Shown: positions 9,839 through 16,939, counted from the first letter of the stretch. The stretch: 64,000 bases of DNA from Paracoccus methylovorus (GCF_016919705.1 NZ_CP070371.1:835501-899500); one strand, 5' to 3'. Notes: generated from the letters alone by a model not told the origin. Made by a program: numbers and translations.

Positions 9839-10107
9839 TGGGCGTGCAGTTCGACGGCCGGATCAGCCTTGGAAATGTGATCACGGCAGGGGCGCTGGCG
9901 ATAACCGTGGCCATCGCATGGGGCAAGTGGACCACGCTGACCGAAACCATATCGGATAAGCTGACGGAGGCGACGACCCGGCTTGAGGGCCACGAGGCCC
10001 GCATCCGGGTCATGGAAACCACCACCGCCCGGCAGGACGAGCGGATGATCCTGATCCTCGACAGCCTCCGCGAGATCAAGGCCAGACTTGAGAAGGGGGC
10101 ACCATGA
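9838..10107 (+). CDS. small phage membrane protein with coiled-coil tail
   Basis: An 89-residue protein starting at the ATG that overlaps the tail-fibre stop by one base (a GTG at 9835 is the alternative). One hydrophobic segment at about residues 11-28 (VITAGALAITVAIAWG) is followed by a charged heptad-like helix to the C-terminus (LTEATTRLEGHEARIRVME). It overlaps the endolysin start by 4 nt (ATGA). Position and topology suit a pinholin-like or accessory lysis protein; no family could be named with certainty. Confidence 0.6.
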   Translation: MGVQFDGRISLGNVITAGALAITVAIAWGKWTTLTETISDKLTEATTRLEGHEARIRVMETTTARQDERMILILDSLREIKARLEKGAP

Positions 10108-10865
10108 TCCTGACCGCAGATCATCTGTCGGCCATCGCCGGCGGGGCGGCGAACGACAACATGCAATCCACCGTGGCCGGGCTTGCGAAAGCGGGCGTCG
10201 GCGCGGGTCTGGAGCGACCGCACCGGCTGGCGCATTACCTTGGCCAACTTGCCCACGAAAGCGCAGGATGGCGGTATGATCGCGAGATCTGGGGGCCGAC
10301 CGCCGCGCAGAAGCGATACGAGGGGCGCGCCGATCTGGGCAACACGCAACCCGGCGACGGCTCGCGCTTCCGGGGCAGGGGGCCGATCCAGATCACCGGC
10401 CGGGCGAATTACCGATCCTTTGCCGCGTGGGCGCAGAAACTGGACGCGCGCGCACCGGACTTTGAAGCCGATCCAGAGGCGGTCAATACCGATCCTTGGG
10501 AGGGGCTGGGGCCGATCTGGTATTGGTCCACCGGCAATCCGACGCGGGCGAGCCTGAACGGCCTTGCCGATGCCAATGACCTGACCTCGATCGCCAGGCG
10601 CATCAACGGCGGCACGAACGGGCTGGCGGACCGGCAGGCGCGCTATGTGCGGGCCGCGCTGGTGCTGGCTGGATATGGCGCGACCGAGGTGTTGCGGTTC
10701 CAGCGAGAGGCGGGGCTGACAGTCGATGGTATTGCCGGTCCCAAGACGCTGGCCGCGCTGCACGCCAAGCTCAAGGCTCTGCCTGTTGTGCGGTTTTCAG
10801 CGACGCCGGAGCAGGGCTGGCTTGCCCGCCTCATCCAAACCCTACTCAACCTTCTGAAAGGATAA
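10104..10865 (+). CDS. phage endolysin, glycoside hydrolase family 19 with peptidoglycan-binding domain
   Basis: A 253-residue protein. Residues 1-190 match phage GH19 (class I chitinase fold) muramidase-like endolysins: LAHESAGW with the expected catalytic Glu at about residue 51, RYEGRADLGNTQPGDG, and the FRGRGPIQITGRANY active-site loop. Residues about 192-222 form a short PG_binding_1 unit (LRFQREAGLTVDGIAGPKT). The C-terminus ends in an amphipathic helix (WLARLIQTLLNLLKG) that might touch the membrane. No signal peptide, so release should need the holin. Starts in an ATGA overlap within the lysis operon. Confidence 0.9.
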   Translation: MILTADHLSAIAGGAANDNMQSTVAGLAKAGVGAGLERPHRLAHYLGQLAHESAGWRYDREIWGPTAAQKRYEGRADLGNTQPGDGSRFRGRGPIQITGRANYRSFAAWAQKLDARAPDFEADPEAVNTDPWEGLGPIWYWSTGNPTRASLNGLADANDLTSIARRINGGTNGLADRQARYVRAALVLAGYGATEVLRFQREAGLTVDGIAGPKTLAALHAKLKALPVVRFSATPEQGWLARLIQTLLNLLKG

Positions 10866-10868
10866 GTC

Positions 10869-11120
10869 ATGCAAACCAAAGGCCAATACCGCGTCGGCTC
10901 GACGTTCAACCCCAGTGCAAGCGGCACGGTCGATCAAATCAAGGCCAAGGCGGCTGAACTGATCGACATGATCGAGGACATTGGTGTCCCTCCTGCTAGC
11001 AGTGATGGGGAGCAACAGCGCAGTGCCGAGATTTGTCGGCTCAAAGCCCTCGCCCAAACCGAGATCGAGAGCGCAGCCATGTGGGCTGTGAAGGCCGCGA
11101 CCAAGCCGGAGAAAGGGTAA
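10869..11120 (+). CDS. Acb2/Tad1-like cyclic nucleotide sponge (anti-CBASS/anti-Thoeris candidate)
   Basis: An 83-residue cytosolic protein with AAAGGATAAG as its ribosome-binding site. Layout: a short N-terminal YRVGSTFNPS segment, helix 1 with IKAKAAELIDMIE, then helix 2 with RLKALAQTEIESAAMWAVKA. The two-helix hairpin with an IE-x-AAM-x-AVKA end is the signature of the phage family annotated as Acb2/Tad1 hairpin proteins, which oligomerise and sequester cyclic di- and oligonucleotides made by CBASS or Thoeris defences. It sits between endolysin and holin-like genes, where small accessory genes are often found. Assignment is by remembered family pattern, not by a search; ligand specificity cannot be told from sequence. 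Confidence 0.6.
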   Translation: MQTKGQYRVGSTFNPSASGTVDQIKAKAAELIDMIEDIGVPPASSDGEQQRSAEICRLKALAQTEIESAAMWAVKAATKPEKG

Positions 11121-11123
11121 GCC

Positions 11124-11333
11124 ATGAACTGGAACGCAACCCGCCTGCTGGTCTATGCCGCATCCTTTGCGGCTTCGGCGCTGGCTCTTGCCGGGCTGGC
11201 CGATTTCGACGCTGCCACGGGCAATTTCGATCTGGCCCCGTTCAACCTCTACGCCGCCGTTGGTGCTATCGGCGGCATCGTGTCGTCTGCGCTGGCTGCG
11301 TTGGCGCTGTGGCGCGGTTGGGGGCGGAAGTGA
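11124..11333 (+). CDS. holin-like two-helix membrane protein
   Basis: A 69-residue protein three bases after the preceding stop. Two hydrophobic helices, about residues 7-24 and 41-64 (AAVGAIGGIVSSALAALALW), are joined by a short polar loop, and the tail is basic (RGWGRK). This size and topology, with endolysin upstream and spanins downstream, are typical of a class II or III phage holin. It overlaps the Rz-like start (GTGA). Confidence 0.65.
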   Translation: MNWNATRLLVYAASFAASALALAGLADFDAATGNFDLAPFNLYAAVGAIGGIVSSALAALALWRGWGRK

Positions 11334-11536
11334 CCGCTTGGCTTATCGCGGCGCTGACGGCCATCGGCGCGGCTGTAGCGGCTTGGCTCAAGGGCCGTGC
11401 GCGGGGCAGGGCGGATGCGCAGGCAAAGCAGGACGCGGCTTATCGGGAGACTGTGGAAAGGGCGAAGGATGCGGATTTATCTTCTGGCGATGCTGACGCT
11501 GATCGTGACTGGCTGCACAAGCGCGGTAAACGATAG
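11330..11536 (+). CDS. Rz-like inner-membrane spanin subunit
   Basis: A 68-residue protein starting at a GTG that overlaps the holin-like stop by 4 nt. It has one N-terminal membrane anchor (AWLIAALTAIGAAVAAWL) followed by a long Ala/Arg/Glu-rich helix (GRADAQAKQDAAYRETVERA) facing the periplasm, the standard i-spanin plan. The downstream lipoprotein reading frame begins inside this gene, which is the classical Rz/Rz1 arrangement and the main support for the call. It is shorter than lambda Rz. Confidence 0.7.
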   Translation: MTAWLIAALTAIGAAVAAWLKGRARGRADAQAKQDAAYRETVERAKDADLSSGDADADRDWLHKRGKR

Positions 11537-11666
11537 CGCGCTGTCCACGGTGCTGGACCGGCCCATGACCACGCACGCTGCGGCGCTGGCCGGTGACGAC
11601 GTGGCGCTCATGCGCAGGACCGGGCGCGACCTGATCGCAACCTATGACGCGGCGACAGGGCGCTAG
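11469..11666 (+). CDS. Rz1-like outer-membrane spanin lipoprotein, nested in Rz
   Basis: A 65-residue protein in a different frame from the Rz-like gene, starting inside it (ATG 11469, preceded by GGAAAGGGCGAAGG) and running 130 nt past its stop. The N-terminus is a lipoprotein signal peptide, IYLLAMLTLIVTGC, with Cys at residue 16 as the lipidation site. The mature part is about 50 residues. Unlike many Rz1 proteins it is not proline-rich. Its stop codon abuts the stop of the convergent gene. Confidence 0.72.
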   Translation: MRIYLLAMLTLIVTGCTSAVNDSALSTVLDRPMTTHAAALAGDDVALMRRTGRDLIATYDAATGR

Positions 11667-12170
11667 TCACCCCTGACGCCGGGCGCGGTGGAGGTCGATT
11701 CGCTTCATGATAGCAAGGCACGCATCTTCACGATCCCATGCCCCCTGATCGTGGAATGTCTCCGCATCGTAGGACAGGCGCTGGCGGACGTCATCCATCA
11801 GCGCGTCCGCATGCGCCCGCTCGTCGGCAAGGGCGGCTTCGGTGCGCTCAAGGGCCTCAGTCAGCATCGCATTCGCCTGCCGCTCGCTGTCGAGACTGGC
11901 CGCCGCTGCATACTCGCTGCGGTCCATTTCCTTCAGTGCTGCAGCCTCGCCCATGGCAGCGGCAACAGCATTGCGCGTGATTTCCTGTCCGGCCGCGTGC
12001 AGCGTTCTGGCAGCGCGCTGCACCGTCTCTAGGCTACCCGTCAGCCGCTCCACCTCGGCGCGGAGGCGGGCGATTTCGTCGGCGTCACCCCATGGGCTAG
12101 GCGGCTTCTCGTCGCCGTAGAAATAGCCCTCGCCTTCGCAGCACGGGCAACGCGTCAGTTCGTCACTCAT
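11667..12170 (-). CDS. phage protein with CxxC zinc-ribbon-like N-terminus and coiled coil
   Basis: A 167-residue product starting at ATG 12170 behind a good GGAGG site. Residues 7-16 are RCPCCEGEGY, a DnaJ-like CxxCxGxG half motif that may bind zinc; only one Cys pair is visible. The remainder is a long Ala/Glu/Arg-rich helix predicted as coiled coil (IARLRAEVERLTGSLETVQ). It overlaps the next minus-strand gene by ATGA and is the last gene of a three-gene unit. Function unknown; early-gene-like accessory protein. Confidence 0.6.
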   Translation of the reverse strand: MSDELTRCPCCEGEGYFYGDEKPPSPWGDADEIARLRAEVERLTGSLETVQRAARTLHAAGQEITRNAVAAAMGEAAALKEMDRSEYAAAASLDSERQANAMLTEALERTEAALADERAHADALMDDVRQRLSYDAETFHDQGAWDREDACLAIMKRIDLHRARRQG

Positions 12171-12367
12171 CGCGCGTCCTCCGGGGGCTGGGGGAGGGGC
12201 AGCCAATGGCTAGGGACCGTTCCCGGATTCACACGCCGTTGGTCATATACCCATAGCTTGCCGGTCCAGTGCGGATCGTAACCGCCCGTGCAGACCTGGC
12301 CTCCAGCGAACAGGATAACTCGCTTCCCGTCCCTCGGCGCGGTGCTTATCGGTTGCCAGTCGCTCAT
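12167..12367 (-). CDS. DUF551-like phage protein
   Basis: A 66-residue protein starting at ATG 12367 after GGAGAGGAT. It follows the short phage pattern W-x-PISTAPRDGKRVILF in the N-terminal third and SHWLPLPQPP at the C-terminus, as in DUF551-like proteins common in phage accessory regions. The function of that family is unknown. It overlaps both its neighbours by ATGA, so all three are translated from one transcript. Confidence 0.65.
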   Translation of the reverse strand: MSDWQPISTAPRDGKRVILFAGGQVCTGGYDPHWTGKLWVYDQRRVNPGTVPSHWLPLPQPPEDAR

Positions 12368-12531
12368 ATCCTCTCCTTCTGGTCGCGGGGGTGGGTCAGC
12401 AGCCAGTGCTGGAACAGGGCAAGACCACCGCCTACCCACATCGAAAAGGCGGTTTCGATTTGCATAATTCCGGCCACGGCCATCGCAAGGTGGGTCGCGA
12501 AGTTCAGGGCCAGCAGCACTGCCCGGCTCAT
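12364..12531 (-). CDS. 55-residue membrane protein, first gene of the minus-strand phage unit
   Basis: A small frame starting at ATG 12531 and ending in an ATGA overlap with the DUF551-like gene. Two hydrophobic segments (residues about 4-22 and 31-46, MWVGGGLALFQHWLL) leave only a short polar tail (THPRDQKERI). The tight overlaps and a purine-rich leader (AGAGGAA) support translation. The function is unknown; candidates are a superinfection-exclusion peptide or an antiholin. Confidence 0.5.
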   Translation of the reverse strand: MSRAVLLALNFATHLAMAVAGIMQIETAFSMWVGGGLALFQHWLLTHPRDQKERI

Positions 12532-12583
12532 GCTGTCATTCCTCTGGGGATGGGCGTTTCCCGCTTTCTCGCTTCGTTCGCGC

Positions 12584-12622
12584 TATGTCCACGGGACATA
12601 ATTTGTGTAAATGATTGAAACA
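12584..12622 (-). promoter_or_regulatory. putative promoter with overlapping palindromic operator for the minus-strand phage genes
   Basis: On the minus strand a TTGTTT (12622-12617) is followed after 17 nt by TATGTC (ending near 12594), a weak sigma-70-type -35/-10 pair. The -10 is embedded in a perfect 7-3-7 palindrome, TATGTCC (12584-12590) ACG GGACATA (12594-12600), which would suit repression. The adjacent attachment site lies immediately upstream. Confidence 0.35.
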
Positions 12623-12624
12623 AT

Positions 12625-13702
12625 TTAGGTTCCGCCTAATTTGTAATCAGAAGGTCGCGGGTTCGATTCCTGCAACCGGCACCATAAAATCAAGGGGTTA
12701 CGCTGGGGTGCTGCGCCGTCGGCGAAGCGTTTCCCACTATGTGTTCCCACTTTCATGTTCTGCCCCCGTTCTGTTCCATCGCCGCCTTGGATAGTTTTTT
12801 TCCGATTCGCGCGCTTGCGGTAGTAGGCCGCTGTCTGGGCTGATTGGTTCGTTACTGCTTGGATCTCGGCGTCCGTGCATCCGGCCTCGGCCAGTCTGAT
12901 GATGGCCAGCTTGCGCAGGCCGTGCAGCGAATAGGGCTTGGCCCGCTCGCCCAATTCCGTCCGCCACGCCCGGAAAGATTTCTCAACCGTATCGTAGCGC
13001 ATGGGTTGGGTCAGGTTCCGGGAAAGAATATGAATGCCGGTCACCGGCAGGCTTTGAACGTAGGATCGTAGTTCAGTGGGGTGGAAAATTTCATAACTCT
13101 CATCGCCCTTTTCGTCCGTGACCATCATCCACTCCCCTTGAAACTGATCCCTCCGCATGGCGATGGCAGCGGCGGGTCGCTGGCCGGTGCCCAAGATTAG
13201 TTCGGCGGCACTGCGAACGATGGCTGGAGCATCAGCAAGATTCTTGCCCATCCAGTCGGGCCACGGCTCATACTCGCGCTGCTTGCCATAGAGCGTAAGC
13301 CCCTCTGTCGGGTTTGATATGACCCAATCCAGTTGGTTCCCGGCGAAGTTCGTCAGGATCGACACCATCTGGACGAGCATGTCAGCCTTGCGAGGCGTTT
13401 CGCCAAATTTGACATGCAGGTCGCGCAACCTCTGTTTGGTCAGGGTGGTGACGCTCTTGTCAGCGTTGTTCGACAATATCCACTCTATGGTGTCGTTATA
13501 GGACTTCTGGGTCCGGGGCGCGAGCTTTCGAAACCCGGCGCTGCCCCGGTATGCCTTCACCAGTTGCCGCCACGTCTCCTTCTGCGGCTTCTGCACCGCT
13601 TCGCTTTTGCTTGCCGTCCTCAGTCCATGTCAGCCGGTAATACCAACGGTCTTTGCCGCCAGCCGTCTTGCATGTGACATAAGGCTTGCGCTCCTTCCTC
13701 AC
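12625..13702 (-). pseudogene. tyrosine recombinase (phage integrase) with a frameshift near its N-terminus
   Basis: The natural start is the GTG at 13702, in a GTGA overlap with the excisionase-like gene. That frame encodes the usual N-terminal RKERKPYVTCKTAGGKDRWYY segment but closes at 13496. The integrase continues from about 13600 in another frame (323 residues from GTG 13596), so one base appears gained or lost around 13596-13610. The second frame has the SAM-like core-binding domain (LAPRTQKSY) and catalytic domain with TGQR (Arg I), HGLRK (His-x-x-Arg) and a Tyr in AAYYRK; the usual second His is not obvious. The C-terminus CRLQESNPRPSDYK is antisense of the tRNA-Thr fragment. If translation can begin at 13596 the core may still work; otherwise it is inactive. 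Confidence 0.75.
12639..12684 (+). other. attachment site: 3' fragment of a tRNA-Thr(TGT) gene
   Basis: Bases 12639-12684 reproduce the 3' half of a threonine tRNA. There is an anticodon loop with TGT at 12642-12644, a variable loop, a perfect T arm (GCGGG 12657-12661, TTCGATT, CCTGC 12669-12673), acceptor strand AACCGGC, discriminator A and CCA at 12682-12684. The 5' half is missing: no GCCGGTT acceptor strand or D arm precedes it, and the 5' anticodon stem does not pair. Such a fragment is what integration into a tRNA leaves at the far end of an element, with the intact gene to the left, outside the window. Confidence 0.8.
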
Positions 13703-14073
13703 AGTTCGAATTCCTCACTGGGCTTGATCTTGGCGCCTCTCATGATGGCCTGCAATTCTGCCACGTCCCAGCGATTATGCCGAACGGCGCGGGGCAGGGC
13801 GCCGGCATTCACCAGCGACATGAACTCGCTGGGCTTCATGTCGAGCAACTTGGCGGCAGTTCTTTCGCTGACGAAAAGCGGCTGGATCTGTGCCCGCCCG
13901 CAACGAGGCCGGCCGGTTAGGCCAGATGCCAAACGCCGTTGCTGGGTTTGACTTTTCAACCTTTGGACGGGGAGAGCCTGGGATACAGCGCCGATCCAGC
14001 CCGCCACCGCGTGGAAAGTTGAAAATGGGATCATTGCCCAGCCCTGATTTTGAAACCTGGCCGGGCTTCGCAT
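13699..14073 (-). CDS. excisionase-like small DNA-binding protein
   Basis: The C-terminal 60 residues form a winged-helix/AlpA-type module: LFVSERTAAKLLDMKPSEF is a typical helix-turn-helix start, followed by LPRAVRHNRWDVAELQAI. Such proteins sit next to integrases and direct excision. ATG 14073 was chosen because GAGG lies 7 nt upstream. This gives 124 residues with an unusual N-terminal extension; a TTG at 13932 would give a more usual 78 residues. It ends in a GTGA overlap with the integrase start. Confidence 0.55.
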   Translation of the reverse strand: MRSPARFQNQGWAMIPFSTFHAVAGWIGAVSQALPVQRLKSQTQQRRLASGLTGRPRCGRAQIQPLFVSERTAAKLLDMKPSEFMSLVNAGALPRAVRHNRWDVAELQAIMRGAKIKPSEEFEL

Positions 14074-14180
14074 CAGACTACCTCGGGCTCTCCTGGAGAA
14101 CATTTTACCAAGGATAGGGGAAGATTTAGAACGACAAATCACGACTTATGCGGTAGCTTTTATAGCGAAAGGAGTTCGCC

Positions 14181-14831
14181 ATGATCAAGACCCTTCTTCT
14201 TCCGGGACTGGATGGCTCGCCTGCGCCGCATTGGCAGGATTGGTGGGCCAAGACCGATATGACGGCAAGAATCGTCGAACAGGATTCGTGGTCGAAACCA
14301 TCTCTGGACCAATGGCTGACCGAGATCGCCGGCGCTGTCCTTACCTATCCGGGCGCGATTTTGGTTGGTCATTCGCTGGGCGCAATCGCTGCGGTCAAGC
14401 TCCTCAGCCAGTGGCCGCAGCTTAATGTTGCAGGCGCGCTGCTGGTGGCGCCGGCCGAAACGGCGAAATGCGACCGGATCCGCGGCTTTGGCGCAATCCC
14501 CGAACGTGCGCTGCCTGTTCCCACGATGGTGGTCGCAAGCCGCAACGATCCGTGGATGTCGTTCGCCCGCGCTGCCGGGCTTGCCCAGGCATGGGGAAGC
14601 GAGTTGGTGAACATGGGTCATGCCGGTCATATCAATACCGCCGCAGGTTTCGGACCCTGGCCACAAGGCAAGCAACTCGCCAAGGCGCTTGCCGCACGTT
14701 CTCAGATCATTGCGTTGAAAGATGCACATCTCCGGACGACGGGGCGGATACGCGTGGCAGGGCATATGCCTGATCCCATCCATCGACCCGTCCGGGCGGC
14801 TCTTTCAGATTCCCATACGAGCACGAGGTGA
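14181..14831 (+). CDS. RBBP9/YdeN-family alpha/beta serine hydrolase
   Basis: A 216-residue cytosolic hydrolase with GAAAGGAG before the ATG. Residues about 60-66 are VGHSLGA, the nucleophile elbow; NDPW at about residue 119 supplies the acid and GHAGHIN at about 151 the His, in the order expected for the RBBP9/YdeN family. N-terminal LLPGLDGSPAPHWQ.W matches the family start. The last 35 residues are basic, low-complexity sequence not expected in the family. First gene of an operon with the membrane peptide and FAD protein. Substrate unknown. Confidence 0.8.
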   Translation: MIKTLLLPGLDGSPAPHWQDWWAKTDMTARIVEQDSWSKPSLDQWLTEIAGAVLTYPGAILVGHSLGAIAAVKLLSQWPQLNVAGALLVAPAETAKCDRIRGFGAIPERALPVPTMVVASRNDPWMSFARAAGLAQAWGSELVNMGHAGHINTAAGFGPWPQGKQLAKALAARSQIIALKDAHLRTTGRIRVAGHMPDPIHRPVRAALSDSHTSTR

Positions 14832-14835
14832 AGAC

Positions 14836-14976
14836 ATGTCTTATGGTGCATTCGATCCTGGCCTGTCCGCCTATCTTTCCGACAATGAACAGGCAGCTCC
14901 GCAAATCACCGTCCGTTGGCAATGGCCGATGGGCTTGGCCGCCGCAGCGGTGCTTTTTGCCTGTATGGTGATGTGA
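14836..14976 (+). CDS. 46-residue single-pass membrane protein
   Basis: Starts at ATG 14836 with a GAGGTGAAG leader, 4 nt after the hydrolase, and overlaps the next start by one base (TGATG). It has an acidic N-terminus (YGAFDPGLSAYLSDNEQ) and one C-terminal helix (MGLAAAAVLFACMVM), so it is tail-anchored. The tight coupling to the FAD-binding gene supports expression and perhaps interaction. Function unknown. Confidence 0.55.
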   Translation: MSYGAFDPGLSAYLSDNEQAAPQITVRWQWPMGLAAAAVLFACMVM

Positions 14977-16394
14977 TGTCGGCAAGCTTTTCTGCCCCAA
15001 CCATCGGTCCCCATACGGTAATCATTGGCGGTGGGGCCAGCGGCGTCCTGATGGCGACACATCTTTTGTCATGCTCAGAGGCAGGGCAGGTCACGATCAT
15101 CGAGAAATCAGATCTGCTGGGCTGCGGAATCGCATATGCGACCGACAACCCCGACCATCTGCTGAACACCCGCGTCCATAACATGAGCGCCTTTCCGAAA
15201 GACCCCGATCACTTTCGACGTTGGTTGCGGCTTTCGGGGGAAGCTCCGAATGCGACCCCTGACTGTTTTGTCGGCCGCAAGACTTATGGGCGTTATCTGG
15301 GCAGCCTGATGGCCGACCTTGGATCGCGGCGGCTGCGTTGCCTGCATGACGAATGCATCCGGCTTGAGCCCGACTTGAATGGCGTGACGGCCTTGCTGAA
15401 GGGGGGTAAGACCATCCATGCGGATTTCGCGATCCTCGCCACCGGACATGCGGTCCCTCCGCATGTGCAGGACGGAATGCGTAGCGGCTGGGATTTCACG
15501 CGGCCCAGAACGCCGGACGAGCCCGTCGTTATCATCGGCACCGGTCTTTCGATGGTCGATCACATCGTGTCGCTGATCGGATCGGGACATCGCGGGCCAA
15601 TCACCTGCCTTTCGCGCAGAGGTTTGCTGCCCCGTGCCCATGCGGCGGGTTCGGCGCTGGAGTTCGACGCCGAAACGATCCCGGTCGGACAGCCGGTCAG
15701 TGCAGTGCTGAGATGGCTGAGGGCAAAAACCCGCGAGGCAGAAGCGGTTGGGGGAAGCTGGCGCGATGTCGTGGACGGCATACGCCCCTTTGTGCGCGCA
15801 ATCTGGCAGGCTTGGCCTCGTGAAGAACGCAGGCGCTTTCTGCGCCATTCCGCATCATGGTGGGAGGTCCACCGACACCGCATGCCGCCGCAATCCGCAG
15901 CCATGATGGATGAGGCGCGCGGACGCGGCCAGCTTGAGATCTTGAAGGCGCGTTTCGAAAGGATAGTCAGCAGTGAACCTGTCTGCGAGATCGAAGTCGT
16001 GACCTCGACCGGAGAGCGCCGCAGGCTAAGTGGCCATGTGATCGACTGTCGCGGGATCCGCCGTGATCCGCGGACCGATAGCGCCGAAGTCATCCTTGAT
16101 CTGATTGCCGAGGGGCGGGCGCGGATCGATTCACTCAGCCTTGGACTCGATACAACCTCTCAGGCGCGGTTGATCGACGGGCGGGGCAGAGCTGCCCAGC
16201 GGCTGTTCGCCATCGGCCCCTGCGCGCGCGGTGCGCTTTGGGAAATTACGGCAATACCCGATATTCGTGCGCAATGCGCCGATCTTGCCCGCCAGTTGAT
16301 CGGCAGCTACCCGGGGGCGGGGGTGCTCCCCGTCGCGCACAGCCACAAGCGCACAGCAGAACCGTTGCGGATCGTGCATGGTCAAGCAAGATGA
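14976..16394 (+). CDS. FAD/NAD(P)-binding protein (NAD_binding_9 family)
   Basis: A 472-residue flavoprotein. The N-terminus has the dinucleotide-binding VIIGGGASGVLMATHLL motif (about residues 15-31), followed by HLLNTRVHNMSAFPKDPDHF, characteristic of the FAD-NAD(P)-binding family PF13454. A second Rossmann-like strand, PVVIIGTGLSMVD, is near residue 190, and HVIDCRGIRRDPR near 365 matches the family's C-terminal lobe. Members are poorly characterised oxidoreductases. The ATG at 14976, overlapping the upstream stop, was preferred to an in-frame ATG 60 nt earlier that lies inside the membrane peptide gene. Confidence 0.78.
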   Translation: MSASFSAPTIGPHTVIIGGGASGVLMATHLLSCSEAGQVTIIEKSDLLGCGIAYATDNPDHLLNTRVHNMSAFPKDPDHFRRWLRLSGEAPNATPDCFVGRKTYGRYLGSLMADLGSRRLRCLHDECIRLEPDLNGVTALLKGGKTIHADFAILATGHAVPPHVQDGMRSGWDFTRPRTPDEPVVIIGTGLSMVDHIVSLIGSGHRGPITCLSRRGLLPRAHAAGSALEFDAETIPVGQPVSAVLRWLRAKTREAEAVGGSWRDVVDGIRPFVRAIWQAWPREERRRFLRHSASWWEVHRHRMPPQSAAMMDEARGRGQLEILKARFERIVSSEPVCEIEVVTSTGERRRLSGHVIDCRGIRRDPRTDSAEVILDLIAEGRARIDSLSLGLDTTSQARLIDGRGRAAQRLFAIGPCARGALWEITAIPDIRAQCADLARQLIGSYPGAGVLPVAHSHKRTAEPLRIVHGQAR

Positions 16395-16465
16395 ATACGC
16401 GGGTCCTGGGAACGTGCGGATATGTCATGCCGCCCGCCCCGGTACCCGCGTCTCGACCGCGCTTC

Positions 16466-16939
16466 TTAACGGTTTTGCACGTCAACCGGATAGGCGGTGC
16501 TGTACCAGATCCTTTCCATGGAGAAATGCGACGTGACATTCTTGATCGGCACAGCATCCGTCAGCCGCTTGTAGAAAAGATCGAAGGCGGTCATGTCAGT
16601 CACCGCCAGGCGCAGCAGGTAATCCATGCGCCCGGCCATGCGGCAGACCTCCATAACCTCGGGCATCTTCATAACCACGTCGATGAATTGTTCGCGCCAT
16701 TCCTGCGTGTGATTCGGCGCCTCGATCTCGACAAACACGAGAATGCTGAACCCAAGCTTGACCGGATCGGCAAGCGCAACACGACGGGTCAGCACGCCCT
16801 GCGCCTCAAGCTTCTGAATGCGCTTCCAGCATGGTGTCTGAGAAAGCCCCACTTTTTCAGCTATCTGCGCGATAGGGAGTGCCGCGTCGCGCATTAACTC
16901 TGCCACGATCTTGCGGTCGATAAAGTCCAGATCCGCCAT
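16466..16939 (-). CDS. Lrp/AsnC-family transcriptional regulator
   Basis: 157 residues from ATG 16939 (an ATG 7 codons upstream is possible). N-terminal winged helix: LDFIDRKIVAELMRDAALPI and the recognition helix LSQTPCWKRIQKLEAQGV. The C-terminal RAM/AsnC ligand domain is marked by MPEVMEVCRMAGRMDYLL. These regulators form octamers and answer to amino acids. The 145-nt gap to the divergent gene at 17085 is AT-rich and should carry both promoters. Target unknown; the divergent small gene is the natural candidate. Confidence 0.9.
   Translation of the reverse strand: MADLDFIDRKIVAELMRDAALPIAQIAEKVGLSQTPCWKRIQKLEAQGVLTRRVALADPVKLGFSILVFVEIEAPNHTQEWREQFIDVVMKMPEVMEVCRMAGRMDYLLRLAVTDMTAFDLFYKRLTDAVPIKNVTSHFSMERIWYSTAYPVDVQNR

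Noticed and set aside
11397..11468. An upstream start that would lengthen the Rz1-like protein
   Set aside because: It would place 24 basic residues before the lipoprotein signal peptide; the ATG at 11469 has the better Shine-Dalgarno and signal layout.
12639..12684. A functional tRNA-Thr gene
   Set aside because: Only the 3' half is present; acceptor 5' strand, D arm and the 5' anticodon stem are missing.
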